Assembly: GCA_036346245.1 (NCBI GenBank)
Contig: CM070753.1
Coordinates: 7,635,858-7,699,857 of the forward strand
DNA: 64,000 nt
Origin: Bonia amplexicaulis
Lineage: Eukaryota > Streptophyta > Magnoliopsida > Poales > Poaceae
Reading direction: 5' to 3'
The notes beneath the pieces were generated by a model. It saw only the letters and a program-made list of their open reading frames with translations. It had not been told where the DNA came from and did no database searches. Made by a program: the position numbers and the translations under genes. Numbering within the stretch: position 1 is the stretch's first letter; each line of letters starts with the position of its first letter. Positions 10,716 to 22,700 of the stretch are shown in pieces.

Positions 10716-11624
10716 ATGATCCATATTATCCATTCGAGGCCTGAGCAGGTGGCTGGATGGCCGCGCCTGCTCTGGGAGATGCAGCAGTTCCTAGGAGCGA
10801 CAGCTTGGCACCGCCCCGTGTTCCACGCCGTGACTCATCAGTTATCTGATGGGAGTCGCGAGTGGAGGGCCCGAGTAGGCCTGACTCCTTTGCCTGTTCG
10901 TCCAGACAGGGAGAGGAGGTTCGTGGGCCAAAGAGTGTTGGAGTGGGACGCAGTGCAGGACGCGGCGAGGAGCGCCGTTTTACACTTGAGGCGTTACTAC
11001 GACGCCGAGTTTGCTGAGACTCGCTACGACCTGGTGCCCCAGAGAGTCCGCCAGGGCGGAGGGTACGTCACGCCAGAGCCACGTCCAGAGGACGATGTAC
11101 GTCTGGGGGTTGCTTCCCGGTACATAGTCCAGCAGGAGGTGGTGTACCACAGGGCCATCAGAGAGTCGCAGGAGTTGCGTCAGCAGCTCTGCCAGGCTAG
11201 GGACGAGCTTCGAGCCTTACAACAGGAGATCCACCGTAGAGATATGGTGGAGGCAGGAGAGTTGTCCGCGTGCGGTGAGTCGCCGGACGTTCCAGAGGAC
11301 GACGTATAGGTCGTACCAGAGATCCCCGTTGCTGTGGAGCCTGAGGCACTGGTTCCAGAGGTGCTGGTGCCAGAGGGCCCTTCTACTTCACGACGTCGAC
11401 GACGCCCTATCACTGGAGAGTCAGCCGGTCCTTCCTCTCCCCGAGTTCGACGACGCCTCACTACTGTGGGGTATCGTCAGCTGTTTCGTCCTGCTCCTCC
11501 TTTAGCACCACCAGCAGCTGGTGATGATAGGGGGAAGGCTCCAGCTGAGGATACAGAGGATGAGGAGGATCCTGAGGAGATAGTTAGGTATACCGCCAGT
11601 AGGCCACCATCCAGCGGATGGTGA
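10716..11624 (+). CDS. Pre-gag ORF of Gypsy-1 (internal TAG)
   Basis: An ORF of 302 codons between primer site and gag, interrupted in frame by one TAG at 11307-11309 (197 residues, then 104). The TAG is one transition from a CAG glutamine codon. Residues 1-110 are rich in W, R and L. About residues 125-165 hold a VVYHRA...QELRQQL segment and then a heptad-like Q/L/E coiled coil. The part after the TAG is a Pro/Glu-rich then Ser/Arg-rich tail ending in an acidic run. The region is strikingly GC-rich beside the A-rich gag-pol. It shares layout and patches such as QDAAR with the pre-gag ORF of Gypsy-2 (59277-60071). I do not recognise a named domain. Extra ORFs upstream of gag are known in several plant Gypsy lineages; their function is unknown. 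Confidence 0.65.
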
Positions 11625-11991
11625 GGACAGTGTAGATAGTAGTTAGAACGCTTGATGATGAGAGTAGAGACTTACTTTTGGACAGTGTAGATAGAATAGT
11701 CAGTGCTAGTGCAGGACTTTTGACTGTATAGTGGTTAGCGTAATCTAACGCCAAGAGTGTATTTTACGCTGTAAATTATGTAATGTAATGTCTGCTTGTT
11801 ATGTTTGCAGCTTGTTTGTTAATATAAGCTTTGCTTGATCACTTATAAAATGTTTTTACATGCTTAAATTAATTCCTGTTTTAACCCTCGTATACTTGTT
11901 TGAAAATTTAAATTTCTTTTACCTATATAAAAATTGTAAAAAGAAAACCGCTGTAAAAAGTTAATTCCAAGTTCCCAAATGCAGAAATACA
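11625..11991 (+). other. AT-rich spacer between pre-gag ORF and gag
   Basis: About 370 bp without an ORF of note, T-rich in its second half, leading to the gag start codon at 11992. Nothing else is seen. Confidence 0.5.
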
Positions 11992-12959
11992 ATGGCAGGA
12001 ATGGAACCCAATCATGGTAATCAACCAGTGGGACCTGAGGAAGCCCCAAACAACCAGAATGCAATTGCAAATATTTTGGCCATGATAGAACAAAACCGTC
12101 ATCAAGCAGAAATGAATCAAGCTAGAATGTTGGAGCAACAATCTAAAATGTTGGAACAGTTGATGATGCGAGCCGCTACCCCAGGTGGTTCCCCAGGAGT
12201 AGCAGTAGCAGGAACACCAATAACGTCTAGATGGAATGATTTCCAAAAGACTAGACCACCTGTGTTCTCTACTTCTTCAGATCCCTTAGCAGCTGAAGAC
12301 TGGCTGAGGGATATAGAGAGAAAGCTAAATAAGTGCAGTGTGATGATAAAGAAAAGGTCCTGTATGCTACCCATCAACTCCAAGGGCAAGCTGCCACTTG
12401 GTGGATCAATTATCAGACTATGCATGCAGAACAAGAAATAACTTGGAAGGATTTTGAAGAAACCTTTCGGCAAGTTCATGTTCCTTCAGGAGTCATGCAA
12501 GCTAAGCGCCGAGAATTTCTAGCACTTAGGCAAGGGGGAAAGACAGTAATGGAGTATTTACATCAGTTTAATCAGTTATCAAGATATGCTCCTGAAGATG
12601 TGAAGAATGAAGAAAAGAAGATGGAGAAATTCAGGGAAGGATTAGAAAAATCCATGAAATTCCATATATCAGCTACACGCTTTAAGGATCTGTCCGATAT
12701 GGTGGATTGTCTGGTCACTTCTGAGGAAGCCAGAGGTGAGATGGAAGATGCCCAAAAAGAAATTTGCCTGCAGATGTAGCTAAGATTCAAGCTGGAAACC
12801 AATCACAAGACGTCAAGACTACGGTGATCCAGACAAGATCTTCATTGCCAACCGGAACCACAGTGATGTTACCTGCTGGTTCTTCCTCAAATAACCATGC
12901 AGGGAAAGGCAAAGGAGTGGCAAACCAGATTTTCCAAGGGAGAATTAATTGTGTATCAG
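11992..12959 (+). pseudogene. Gypsy-1 gag, frameshifted, zinc knuckle missing
   Basis: Start MAGMEPNHGNQPVGPEEAP, then a Gln/Met-rich helix (about residues 20-60) and the conserved gag entry (R-P-P-V-F-S...LAAEDWLRDIERKL). After a shift near 12332 the retrotransposon gag core follows (YATHQLQGQAATWW, then FRQVHVPSGVMQAKRREF and VMEYLHQFNQLSRYAP). A second shift is near 12765. In Gypsy gag a CCHC nucleic-acid-binding knuckle is expected before the RINCVSAEDA segment. Here the tail runs from a Gly/Lys stretch straight to that segment without any CxxC, whereas Gypsy-2 keeps it. The family assignment is secure. Confidence 0.88.
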
Positions 12960-14140
12960 CAGAGGATGCAGCTGGAGCAAATGATGTTATTGTAGGTATG
13001 TTCCCAGTCAATTCAAAGCCTGCATTAATTTTATTTGACTCTGGAGCAACGCATTCCTTTATATCCATGGATTTTGCTTCAAGAAACCAAATGCCAATGG
13101 TTGCTTTGCAAAAATATTATGCCATCCAAACACCTGGAAATAAAATAGAATCCCGTTTTGGATGTAGTGATGTTACTGTAGAAATCCATGGGTTAGAGTT
13201 TAAAGCAAACTTGTTATTATTGGACATGAAAGGGTTGGAAGTTATTTTGGGAATGAATTGGCTTACTAAAAATAAAGCCATAGTAGACTGTGAAGCAAAA
13301 ACAGTAACCCTGACCAACCTTGAAAACCAGAAGAGGATAGTAAATACTGATCATAACCTGATTCACACGGTAAAAAGGGGTGTACACAGTGCCATTACTA
13401 GTGAAGCTATACAAGTACCAGTAGTGCAAGAATACCTAGATGTATTTCCTGAAGAGCTACCTGGTAGGCCTCCTGATCGACAAGTAGAATTGGCAATAGA
13501 GTTGGTACCAGGCACACAACCTATTACCAAACATCAATATAGAATGTCAGCAAGTGAACTGAAGGAATTAAAGAAACAACTGGATGAGTTGAAAGAAAAA
13601 GAATTCATTCGTCCTAGTGTATCACCATGGTCAGCACCAGTTCTGTTTGTTAAGAAGAAAGATGGGAGCCTGAGAATGTGTGTTGACTACAGAGGATTAA
13701 ATGCAGTCACTATAAAGAACAAGTATCCACTTCCGAGGATTGATGATTTGTTTGATCAGCTCAAGGGAGCAAAAGTGTTTTCAAAGATCGATCTGCGGTC
13801 GGGTTATCATCAATTGAAAATCCGAAAGCAGGATCGAGAGAAGACTGCATTCACCACAAGGTATGGACTGTATGAGTTTACAGTGGTACCTTTTGGTCTG
13901 ACCAATACACCAGCATATTTCATGAGTCTCATGAACCTGGTGTACATGGAACAGTTGGATCGTTTTGTGAGTGTTCATTGATAACATATTGATCTATTCC
14001 AAGAGTGAAGAAGAGCATAAAGAACATTTGCATGTTGCCTTGACCAAGCTGAGAGAACATCAGTTATATGCAAAGTTCAGTAAATGTGACTTCTGGATGA
14101 AAGAAGTTGCATTTTTGGGGCATAGAATCAGTGAAGAAGG
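12960..14140 (+). pseudogene. Gypsy-1 protease and reverse transcriptase
   Basis: Aspartic protease with active-site DSG at 13037-13045 (LFDSGATHSFI) and a second signature ILGMNWL near 13240. RT follows with IRPSVSPWSAPVLFVKKKDG, the VDYRGLN motif, YPLPRIDDLFDQL, and KIDLRSGYHQ. One extra base near 13970 shifts the frame just before the catalytic box. In the correct frame the box reads FIDN (13974-13985) where the family has F-x-D-D, so the second catalytic aspartate is replaced by asparagine (codon AAC). Polymerase activity would be lost even without the frameshift. Confidence 0.9.
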
Positions 14141-15950
14141 AGTCAAAGTGAATCCTGAAAAGATCAAGTCTGTGATGGAGTGCAAGCAGCCAAATACTGT
14201 CACAGAGGTGAGAAGCTTTCTTGGATTGGCAGGCTATTATCGCCGATTCGTAGAAGGGTTCTCTAAAATTGCCCGTCCACTTACTCAGTTACTCAAGAAA
14301 GACAGACCCTTTGAATGGACAGAAAAATGTGAAGAAGGTTTTCAAATGTTGAAGACAAAGTTAACAACGACACCAGTCTTAATATTGCCAGATCCAGAGA
14401 AAGAGTTTCAAATTTACTGTGATGCATCAAAACATGGAATGGGATGTGTCCTAATGCAAGAGAGAAGAGTCGTGGCTTATGCTTCAAGACAGCTATGACC
14501 ACATGAAGAAAATTATCCCACACATGACCTAGAACTAGCTGCAGTAGTTCATGCCTTGAAGATATGGATGTACTATTTATTGGGAAATCATTGTGAAATA
14601 TTTTCAGACCATCAAAGCCTGAAATATATTTTCACTCAACCTGAGTTAAATTTGAGACAGCAAAGATGGTTGCAACTAATCAAAGACTTTGACATCGACC
14701 TTCAATATCATCCGGGCAAAGCAAATGTGGTAGCAGATGCACTTAGCAGAAGACCGTATTCAGGTATGATCAGTGAAGTCGACCAACCGATACGGTTAGT
14801 GGCAGCAATGCAGAAGCTAAACCTAACAGTAGTTGAACATGGCACGTTGACAGCGTTAGAAGTTCAGCCAATGTTGACAGATCAAATCAAATCCGCACAA
14901 GATGAAGATGAAGCCACATGGCAACTTAAAAAGAACAGTCAAGAAAAAGGTTCAACGGAATTCATTGAAGACAAACGTGGAATTTTAACCTTCAAAGGTC
15001 GTTATTGTGTACCTGACAACAAGGAACTAAAAGAATTGATTCTGAGAGAAGGTCATTCTTCGCATTTCTCCATACATCCTGGAAGCACCAAGATGTATAA
15101 TGAAATGAAAAAGAAATTTTGGTGGAATAACATGAAGAAAGAAATAGCTAAATATGTAACTAAATGTGACGTATGCCGACAAGTGAAAATAGATCATCAA
15201 AAACCTTCTGGTCTGTTACATCCATTGCCAGTACCAGAATGGAAATGGGATAATATTGGAATGGATTTCATCACTGGTTTACCAAAGACAAAGGAAGGGT
15301 ATGATGCTATTTGGGTCATTGTTGATCGATTAACAAAAGTAGCTCATTTCATTCCTATCAAACAGACATATGGAAAGGATAAATTGACAGAGATTTATCT
15401 GACAAGGATTGTAATATATCATAGAATTCCCAAGAGAATTGTTTCAGATAGAGGTGCTCAATTTACCTCAGTATTCTGGGAAAAATTACATGAAGCAATG
15501 TGTACTGACTTAGCTTTCAAGATCGACTTACCATCCATGATCGGAGGACGGATCGAAAGAGTAAATCAAATACTTGAAGATATGTTGAGAGCATGTGCCA
15601 TAACTTATGGAGCGTACTGAATACATGCTCGCCATTTATGTGATTTTAGATAACAACGACTATCAAGCTAGTATACGAATGTCCCCATTTGAAGCACTAT
15701 ATGGCAGAGAATGTAGAACTCCTTTGAATTGGACTGAGGCCGGAGAACGTCAATATCTCGGACCTCAGATTGTTCAAGATGCTGAAGCCCATGTTAAAAT
15801 CATCAGAGAAAACATGAAAATTGCACAAGATCGTCAGAAAAGCTATGCAGATACTCGAAGAAAAGATTTGAGTTTTGAAGTGGGAGATTTTGTTTATCTC
15901 AAAGTCACACTTTTTAAGATTGTCAAAAGATTTCAATCAAGGGAAAATTA
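14141..15950 (+). pseudogene. Gypsy-1 RNase H and integrase
   Basis: RNase H: the domain runs from about 14400 (YCDASKHGMGCVLMQE) to 14755 (HPGKANVVADALSRR), with a TGA at 14496-14498 where an arginine CGA is expected after ASRQL. Integrase: zinc-binding HHCC region at about 15050-15190 (H...H...CDVC), then the DDE core with MDFITGLP near 15260, SDRGAQF near 15446, and ERVNQ near 15556. The usual TDGQ before ERVNQ is altered. Frame shifts near 15605 and 15945 separate the core from the following GPY/F module. A Gypsy identity is certain; it is non-functional as read. Confidence 0.9.
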
Positions 15951-16307
15951 GCACCCAGATATGTGGGTCCATTTCAAATTACAAAGAGAATTGGTGAAGT
16001 AGCGTATGAAGTACAGTTGCCAACCAATCTGGCCAGAGTACACAATGTATTTCATGTGTCACAACTCCGAAAATGTTTGAGGCAGCCTACAGAAGCAGTA
16101 CCGATGGAAGAGATTGAACTTCAAGAAGATTTGACATATTCAGAAGAACCCCTGCAAATACTTGAAACAACGGAACGACAACTCAGAAATAAGAATGTCA
16201 GATTGTGCCGGGTTCAGTGGAAGAATCATACAGCTACAGAAGCTATATGGGAAAAGGAATCGGACTTACAGCGGGATTTTCCAAATTTATGTTCTGAACC
16301 CAATTAA
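15951..16307 (+). pseudogene. Gypsy-1 integrase tail with GPY/F module and chromodomain
   Basis: YVGPFQI near 15960 is the GPY/F module, followed by VHNVFHVSQLRKCL. The end carries a chromodomain-like segment (VRLCRVQWKNH...EAIWEKESDLQRDFPNL), ending in a TAA at 16305-16307. In chromoviruses this domain guides integration toward particular chromatin marks. It is intact as a segment but cut off from the upstream pol frame. Confidence 0.85.
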
Positions 16308-16328
16308 ATCTCGGGGTCGAGATTTCTT

Positions 16329-16341
16329 TAAGGGGGGTAGG
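16329..16341 (+). promoter_or_regulatory. Polypurine tract of Gypsy-1
   Basis: TAAGGGGGGTAG sits just before the 3' LTR start. The same tract with TCGAGATT upstream is seen on the minus strand of Gypsy-2. Confidence 0.88.
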
Positions 16342-16342
16342 T

Positions 16343-19300
16343 TGAAACAGCCCCAAAATTTCAAGTTTTTAGAATTTATTTGGAATTTCTTGAATTTACA
16401 AATTCTTACCCAATTCGGAAATTTTCGGCAAAATACGCTTTCCCTTTTCTCTCTTTCCGCCTTCGTCTCCCCCTGGCGTCTTCGCCCTCGCGCGCCTTTC
16501 CCGCACGCCTTCACGAAGCCACCACCGCGACGCCAGCACAGCGCGGGTGGGCAGCCTCCACCGCGACCCAACGCCCGCACCATCCCCACCTACCAGCCCA
16601 CGGTCACCACCCTTCTCGGCCGCCGCTCATAGCCCACGCCGCCGCACGCCAGAACGGCGTGGCTGTCGCTCCTCTTCTCGCCTTGGTCGGTCGCCCTCTC
16701 ACAACGGTCAAGGGATGTAACCGCGCGCCAGAGACCCTGTCAGCTCCCCCTCACAGCCTCTGCACCTGCCCATACCTCCCCTCTGCCCGCGCCTGCGTGG
16801 GAGAAGCTCGGCCGCACCCCCTCTCTGTGGCCAGCTCGATACACTCGATGCTAGGCCTCCCAATCGTGTGGGATCGACTCCAGACGTTCTCACGCCCCTC
16901 CTAGAGCAGCCGATTAGCTTCTCCTAGCTCCAGTCGCCGCCGATCGCCTCCCCTGGTCCCGGTGAGCCTTAGCTCGAATCCTTCGATTCCGTCGACTACT
17001 TTTCGATTCCTCGCTCTTGAATGATCCTTAGTGCACCCTGATCACAGTAGAACACTAGCTGGGACGGTAGCATTAGCCTAGTGTGTTGGCAATGAGCTCA
17101 TGGTCTACCGAAGACCTCACCGTGGCTAGCTTGATTGAGCTATCCCCGAGCTAAACCGCCACTGCCAGTGTGTTCCTAGTGTTCCGTAGATGGTGAAAGC
17201 ACACCAATTTGGTAGGAGAGCCACGGAGTTACCTAGCGCCGTGGAGATCGTCTTCTTCCGGTAGGCGCTAGCCTCCGTCGCTCATCCCCTGACCTCCCAC
17301 TGTGCCAAAATGGGATCCTAGTCTCAAACCGCTTCACTCTGTGAAACCCATTCCTACCCTAAAGCCCTGCCGTCGCCGTTTCGCCGGAGTGGGCGAGCTC
17401 TGCTCGCGGCCGGGGAGAAAGCCGTCTGGAGGTTGAAGACGACCCCGGGGCGACGTGGAGCTATCTTGGTCGTCCGTGCGAAGTAATCCGGTTCATCCAC
17501 CGTCGTTTAAACGTGAGCCGTAGATCCTTCACAACTGTACCATCCGAGCGCCCGCAGCTGCGGGATCGCACTCGTCCGCGCAGCCGCGTGTCGCCCATCG
17601 GCGAAGGTGGCGCGCTGCCGGCCTTGCCGCGCCGCATGGGCCATGGGCCGATTGGGCTCGTGTGCTGCGCGGGAAAAGCGGCCAGCCAAGACTGTTCACG
17701 GCCGAGCCCAACACTGTTCACAATGTTTTTAATTTTAGAAAATGCATTAAAAATTGTAGAAAATTCTAGAAAATCCCAAAAATCATAAAAATACACCATT
17801 TTGACCAGAAAAATTCCTAGAATTCAGAAATGACCTTTATTTCTTTAATTTTGAATTTTAGAATTTTATAAATTTAAATGCATGACTTTAGGTTTAGTAA
17901 AATCAATCTAATTTATATCCAAAAATTGAGCTTTATTATTACTCAAACATCTTTTTAAAGATTTTATACATTAGTATTTCTTTTGTTATATTGATTTCCT
18001 TGATTTTATTAAAATCAAGGTTTGACTTGTGTTGTTATTTATGTGTTTGCGCTAGCTCCTGAGTTCGTCGAGGTTGCAGATACAGATCCAGAGCCAGTTG
18101 CACAGTTGTACGAGATTGTTGAGATCCCAGATCAGCAAGGCAAGTCATAAGTTTTTGATCATGTTGAATCCCATGAAATTACAGTATTTAATATGATATT
18201 TGTATTATGGATAGTTGTAAAATGTTAATTGCTTAAACTAAAATGTTTAGAATGGCATGATACTTAGTTATTCCTACCACTATTAAATGCCCTGTCTTAC
18301 TTGATGGCCATATTCACCTTGACAACCTTAGTAAATATTGATTTACAGTATTAAGAATTATAGATCATCTCACATGCATTTTATACTACTAAGTGACATT
18401 GGCTACTGGCCATTAGAATTGGAAAATGTACATCAAAGTAGGAGTCAGAATGTGGGGTCATCACGATGTGATCCAAGCCAACGGCTCTGCTTTGGTAGAA
18501 CCCGAGATAGGAGTCAGAATGTGGGGTCATCACGATGTGATCCAACCCCACGACTCTATCATTGGGAGAACTAGGGGGAGGGTCAGAAAGTGGGGTTATC
18601 ACACTGTGATCAAAGCCCACGACCAAACCCTAGGTTTGGGCCTAAAGTAGAGAGGCTGGTGGGACTCCGGTTATCCGGACTAGGCCTACCGCTCTACCCT
18701 GGCATGGAGGCTGTTTGGTTTGGTGGTGGCTGGTGCTGTTGAGCCCAGCGGAAGTTTGTGGTTAGTGCCTCGGTGAAAATATAAGGACAAGAACCTTGTG
18801 CCAAATAAAGAACATAGTGATCGCTCAGACCACAGGAGTTGATTCGTCAACACTGGTTTAGTAGCTGCTCAATTTGATTGAACCTCTACAGGCTGAGGTG
18901 TTTTGATGACGTGGTGTTAGGTATGCTGCGGGTACCTAACAACGATAGTATTGGCTTAAAACGGCAGGGGAGAATTGTGGTTAATTGTGGCCGTGACTGA
19001 GCGGTGCTATCGGGTAGAGTCTATATAGAGAATTGAGCAGTGAAACGACCTGGCTTTCTTAACTCTGTCGCGGGAGTTAAGGGATCGTGTGGGTAAAGTT
19101 GAGCAGCTCTACAGAGTAAAATAATGGTATTCGAATACGCCGTGCTTCCAGTTAATGAAGCTGTGTTAATTGGGTGATTCCAAACATGAGGCATAAGTAG
19201 ATCTTTCATGTTAAGATGGATAATGATGAACGCTTTGATAATTGAAAACCCCCTGATCTTAAGGAGCAAATGTTTTACTTTTGATGGTTTGCAAATAAAA

Positions 19301-19733
19301 CTGCATCCACCAGTGTAATAAACCCCTATATATACCCATCCTTGAATATCCTTGCATATAGTACAAAAGGATTACCCTTGTGGCTTCTTTGAGTGCGGTG
19401 GTACTCATGACTTGCTAAACAATTTACCAGAAGGTCAATGGATACAAGAGGAAACAGCGGAAGAAGGAGCCCTGGAGGAGCCAGTCATGTCCGATGATGA
19501 TTGGTGTCAGGTCTTAGCCTCGCTCAGGCCGCCTGTGTGTATTTTGTAATATTATGTGGTTTGTGGGTCTGCGCGCCCGTTGTTATACTAATCTTACCTA
19601 TATATTGTAATAAAGTAAAGTCTTTATTGTATGTGTGTACTGTTGTGATAATCGCTTTATTGCGAACTCTGTAACTGTTCATTCTTGTACGGTTATGGAG
19701 TTCCATACCGTCTCCAGAAATGGGGGCGTTACA
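16343..19733 (+). mobile_element. 3' LTR of Gypsy-1
   Basis: From TGAAACAGCCCC to GCGTTACA (3391 bp). It holds an extra 120 bp (16579-16698) relative to the 5' LTR. The flanks of that block carry CGCCC direct repeats, so the 5' LTR probably lost it. Short differences from the 5' LTR cluster at CAG/CTG sites rather than being spread evenly. Confidence 0.93.
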
Positions 19734-19738
19734 AGCAC
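19734..19738 (+). repeat. Target site duplication of Gypsy-1, right copy
   Basis: AGCAC following the CA end of the 3' LTR, matching 7217-7221. Confidence 0.9.
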
Positions 19739-22700
19739 TGCCTCCTCGTCATGTCCCATGTCGTCTCCCGCGCTACCCTTGTTCACGTTGACCCCTCGCG
19801 AAGCTGCAGCCCCGCCCAGACCAACTCTGCCTCGGCTTTCCCCACTGCGCCGCCGTGGTCCAGCCCTGCCACGCCTGTGCCATCATGGCCCTCCGCCTTC
19901 CTACGATCGTCGGGCCAAGGAGTGCACCGTCAGGATGACCTCTCCCACGCCGCAACAATCCATGGTCCTCACCGTCTTTCCGTGCTACTATGGAAAGCTT
20001 TGGCTACCGCGTCCGAGCTGTAGCCATGCGAAGCTAACGCCATCCGCACGGCTGACACACCGCTACCTGAGGCTCCTCGGTGCCAACCTCTTCCCCCGAC
20101 TACCTATAAGAGGATGCCTGAGCCTCGTCTCCCACTCCACCATCTCCCACTCGGTTTCCCCTTCCACCTCCCTCATCTGCCTGAGCTCACCGCCTCCTTT
20201 GTCGAAGGCTCTTCCACCGACAGTCTCCATCTCTAGCTCCCCTCGGTAGATGTCGGGACCTCTTGAGCTTCTCCCTGAGTTCACCATTACTCTCTCCCCC
20301 TCCTCCCTCTCCTCCCTCATCTAATTGCTCTCTCTCACCCTGTAGCCGACAGCCGTGATCTTCGGCAACTCTGGTGTCTGTCTGCCCTGGCAAATCGTTG
20401 AGCCCCGCCCCAATTCCTAGAGGCTGGAGCTTCTCCTGGACCCCTAAGGCTGACCCAACCCCCGCCCGGCTTCCCCTACCTCCCCGACGAGCTCACGTCG
20501 AAGCCACCTCGCCGCCGCTCAAGTTAATTGGAATCTAATGCCTTGGTATGTCGGTTAGCACCTTCCCTGTTTTGGCCATCGCCGTGCTCGCTGTTGGGCC
20601 AAATCAAGCCGCTCCGCTGCTCCCAGGGGTGCGCGCAAGACCATGGAGCCCGTTTTCCTAATGCCGTCGCACCGCCATGGCCTCCCTCACCGCCAGCTGG
20701 CTTCGCCTTCCTCATGGTGGGGAGACTATAGTTGCGCGATTTAATTAGCGTTGTAATTAAGCCCAGCTAATGATTGCCTTAATTGACCATTAGTAGTTAA
20801 TGATAGCGGGCCCACACGTCAGTCTTTGCAACCAGAAACGTAATTTAATCATTTAAAAAAATGACCAGGCCCCACATGTCAGAAGGACATCCCTCTCTCC
20901 TCTTTTGTTTTTGGGGATTTTCCCTGAGAATAAATCTTTGAGGAGCTCGTTCTCTCTCGTCGTAGCTCCAATTTAACGAAACTTGTTTCTAAATTTTTCT
21001 AAAATCAAGATCTACCTATTGGTACTGGTTTTGTTCAATTTTGAGTTCAGTTGAATTTTATTTGGTATTTATTTGTTTTTGCTTGTTTGCGTTTACTTTT
21101 CTGGTACATTCTCTCGAGTAGAGCTTGCAGGTGTTAACGAGCCCCCGATTGAAGCAGCGCAAGACCCCTAAGCTTTTCATCTAGGCGAGTCAATACTTTG
21201 ATCATTTTGAGCCTATATTTCATGTGAAATTATGTTCATTTAAATTATCAAAACCGCATGCTTTACTTTATATGCAAACATATGTTACTCATAAGGTTGC
21301 TAAACACCCACTTGTCGATCTAGTAATATAATATCCCATCCTTGACACTTGAATATCCATGAACCTTGTCACCCTAGGTAACACTATTAATCTCGATAGC
21401 AATAAGTCAAAATAAAATGTCGTGCAAAGGTCTTGTCTAGAGTCCAGGGCACTAGTTGCCATAATCATCAATCTTTAAACATGAAAACCTGCTTTGGGAT
21501 AGTCACGGGATGTAAGTGTCTGAATATTTGTGATAACTTAATTTATGCTTCTCAAAACCCTAAAAACCTGCTATACCTATCTAGACGGATGGTAAGAGTG
21601 GTGGGCGTCGATGTAACACAAGAATATGTGGTTTGTGGAATGAACCACCCGGACAAATTAAGGACTTAATCCTATGATGACCTCTCCGTGTACAACAGTG
21701 CAACCATAAGCTTGCAAAATGTAGGCTGAGCTGAATAATTTACTAGACCCTCTAGTCATCCCACGGAGGCCTGGTGTAGGCGGATAATAAGAACCCAGCA
21801 TTGAATTGGACACCGGATAGAGCTGATGTTACCAAGGCTAACTTTTGTAGAGAGTGGAGTCCAACTGTGCTAACATGTGGTGAACATCTCGCACAACCTA
21901 TGGAAGCAACCCCATAGGGTGAGATGCTAGAGGACGAGGTATTGTAAAGGCCTTGTGATAATCTCTTGATCTGCATGACCAAGGAATCACGTAGACCTAT
22001 CGGGTTGATTGTCTCTTGTGGGTAAAGATGTACAGTCTCTGCAGAGTATAAACTATTTGAATAGTCGTGCCCACGGTCAAGGGTGGACATGGGAACTTCC
22101 TCGAATTAGTTCTATTTCAAAATCTTTGAGAGTGGGAAGAAAACTATCAGGCGGACGTAAACCTGACTTTGGAGTTTTTCTTAGAGAGACATACTCCAGC
22201 GTTGTTGATAAGGTGGAAGTAACCAAATGATCAAAATCTAGCATAGGTGGATGGAACCATGTAATCGGTGGATGGAACATACGCCGCTATAAATACTACA
22301 CAATTTCAAACTCTTTAAAGCATGTTTGTAAAATGCTAAGTCATAGGAATTTTAATTATGGTTATTGAAAATGTCATTTTAAGCAAATAAAAGAACTCGA
22401 ACCATCCTTGTTTAACCTTGCATCTATAATTATGTGCATTATGTGTGTTGGCTCACAGAGCATGGTTGGTTGTGCTTACTCTCGCTCTTAACCCCTCTTC
22501 AAAGTCCGTAAACTAAGGCCATTATGTCTACTATGAGGACCAGGGCGATGAAGGCGATGAAGATGGTGGAAACTAGAGTAGGCTTTAGTAGTCTCTCCTC
22601 TCACCTCAGTCTAGCTGACCAGGGTAACTTGTTGGTGGTTCCAATATTAGTCAAGTCCCTAGCTAATATCAGTGGCACCTAAGTTGTCTCAGTCGCTTGC

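Larger units (their letters stand above)
7222..19733 (+). mobile_element. Gypsy-1: complete Ty3/Gypsy chromovirus (Del/Tekay-like)
   Basis: A 12.5-kb element with two LTRs of about 3.25 and 3.39 kb, a perfect 5-bp target duplication AGCAC, a tRNA-Met primer site, a polypurine tract, a pre-gag ORF, gag, and pol in the order protease, RT, RNase H, integrase, chromodomain. Pol order and the C-terminal chromodomain place it in the chromoviruses; long LTRs and an extra upstream ORF fit the Del/Tekay group. It is inserted in an older LTR (6845-7221 plus 19739 onward). Frameshifts, a nonsense codon in RNase H, loss of the gag zinc knuckle and an altered RT catalytic box indicate it is not autonomous as written. 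Confidence 0.93.

Noticed and set aside
19635..20249. 204-codon ORF across the Gypsy-1 3' LTR end
   Set aside because: Crosses the LTR boundary and the target duplication into C-rich leader DNA; a chance frame.
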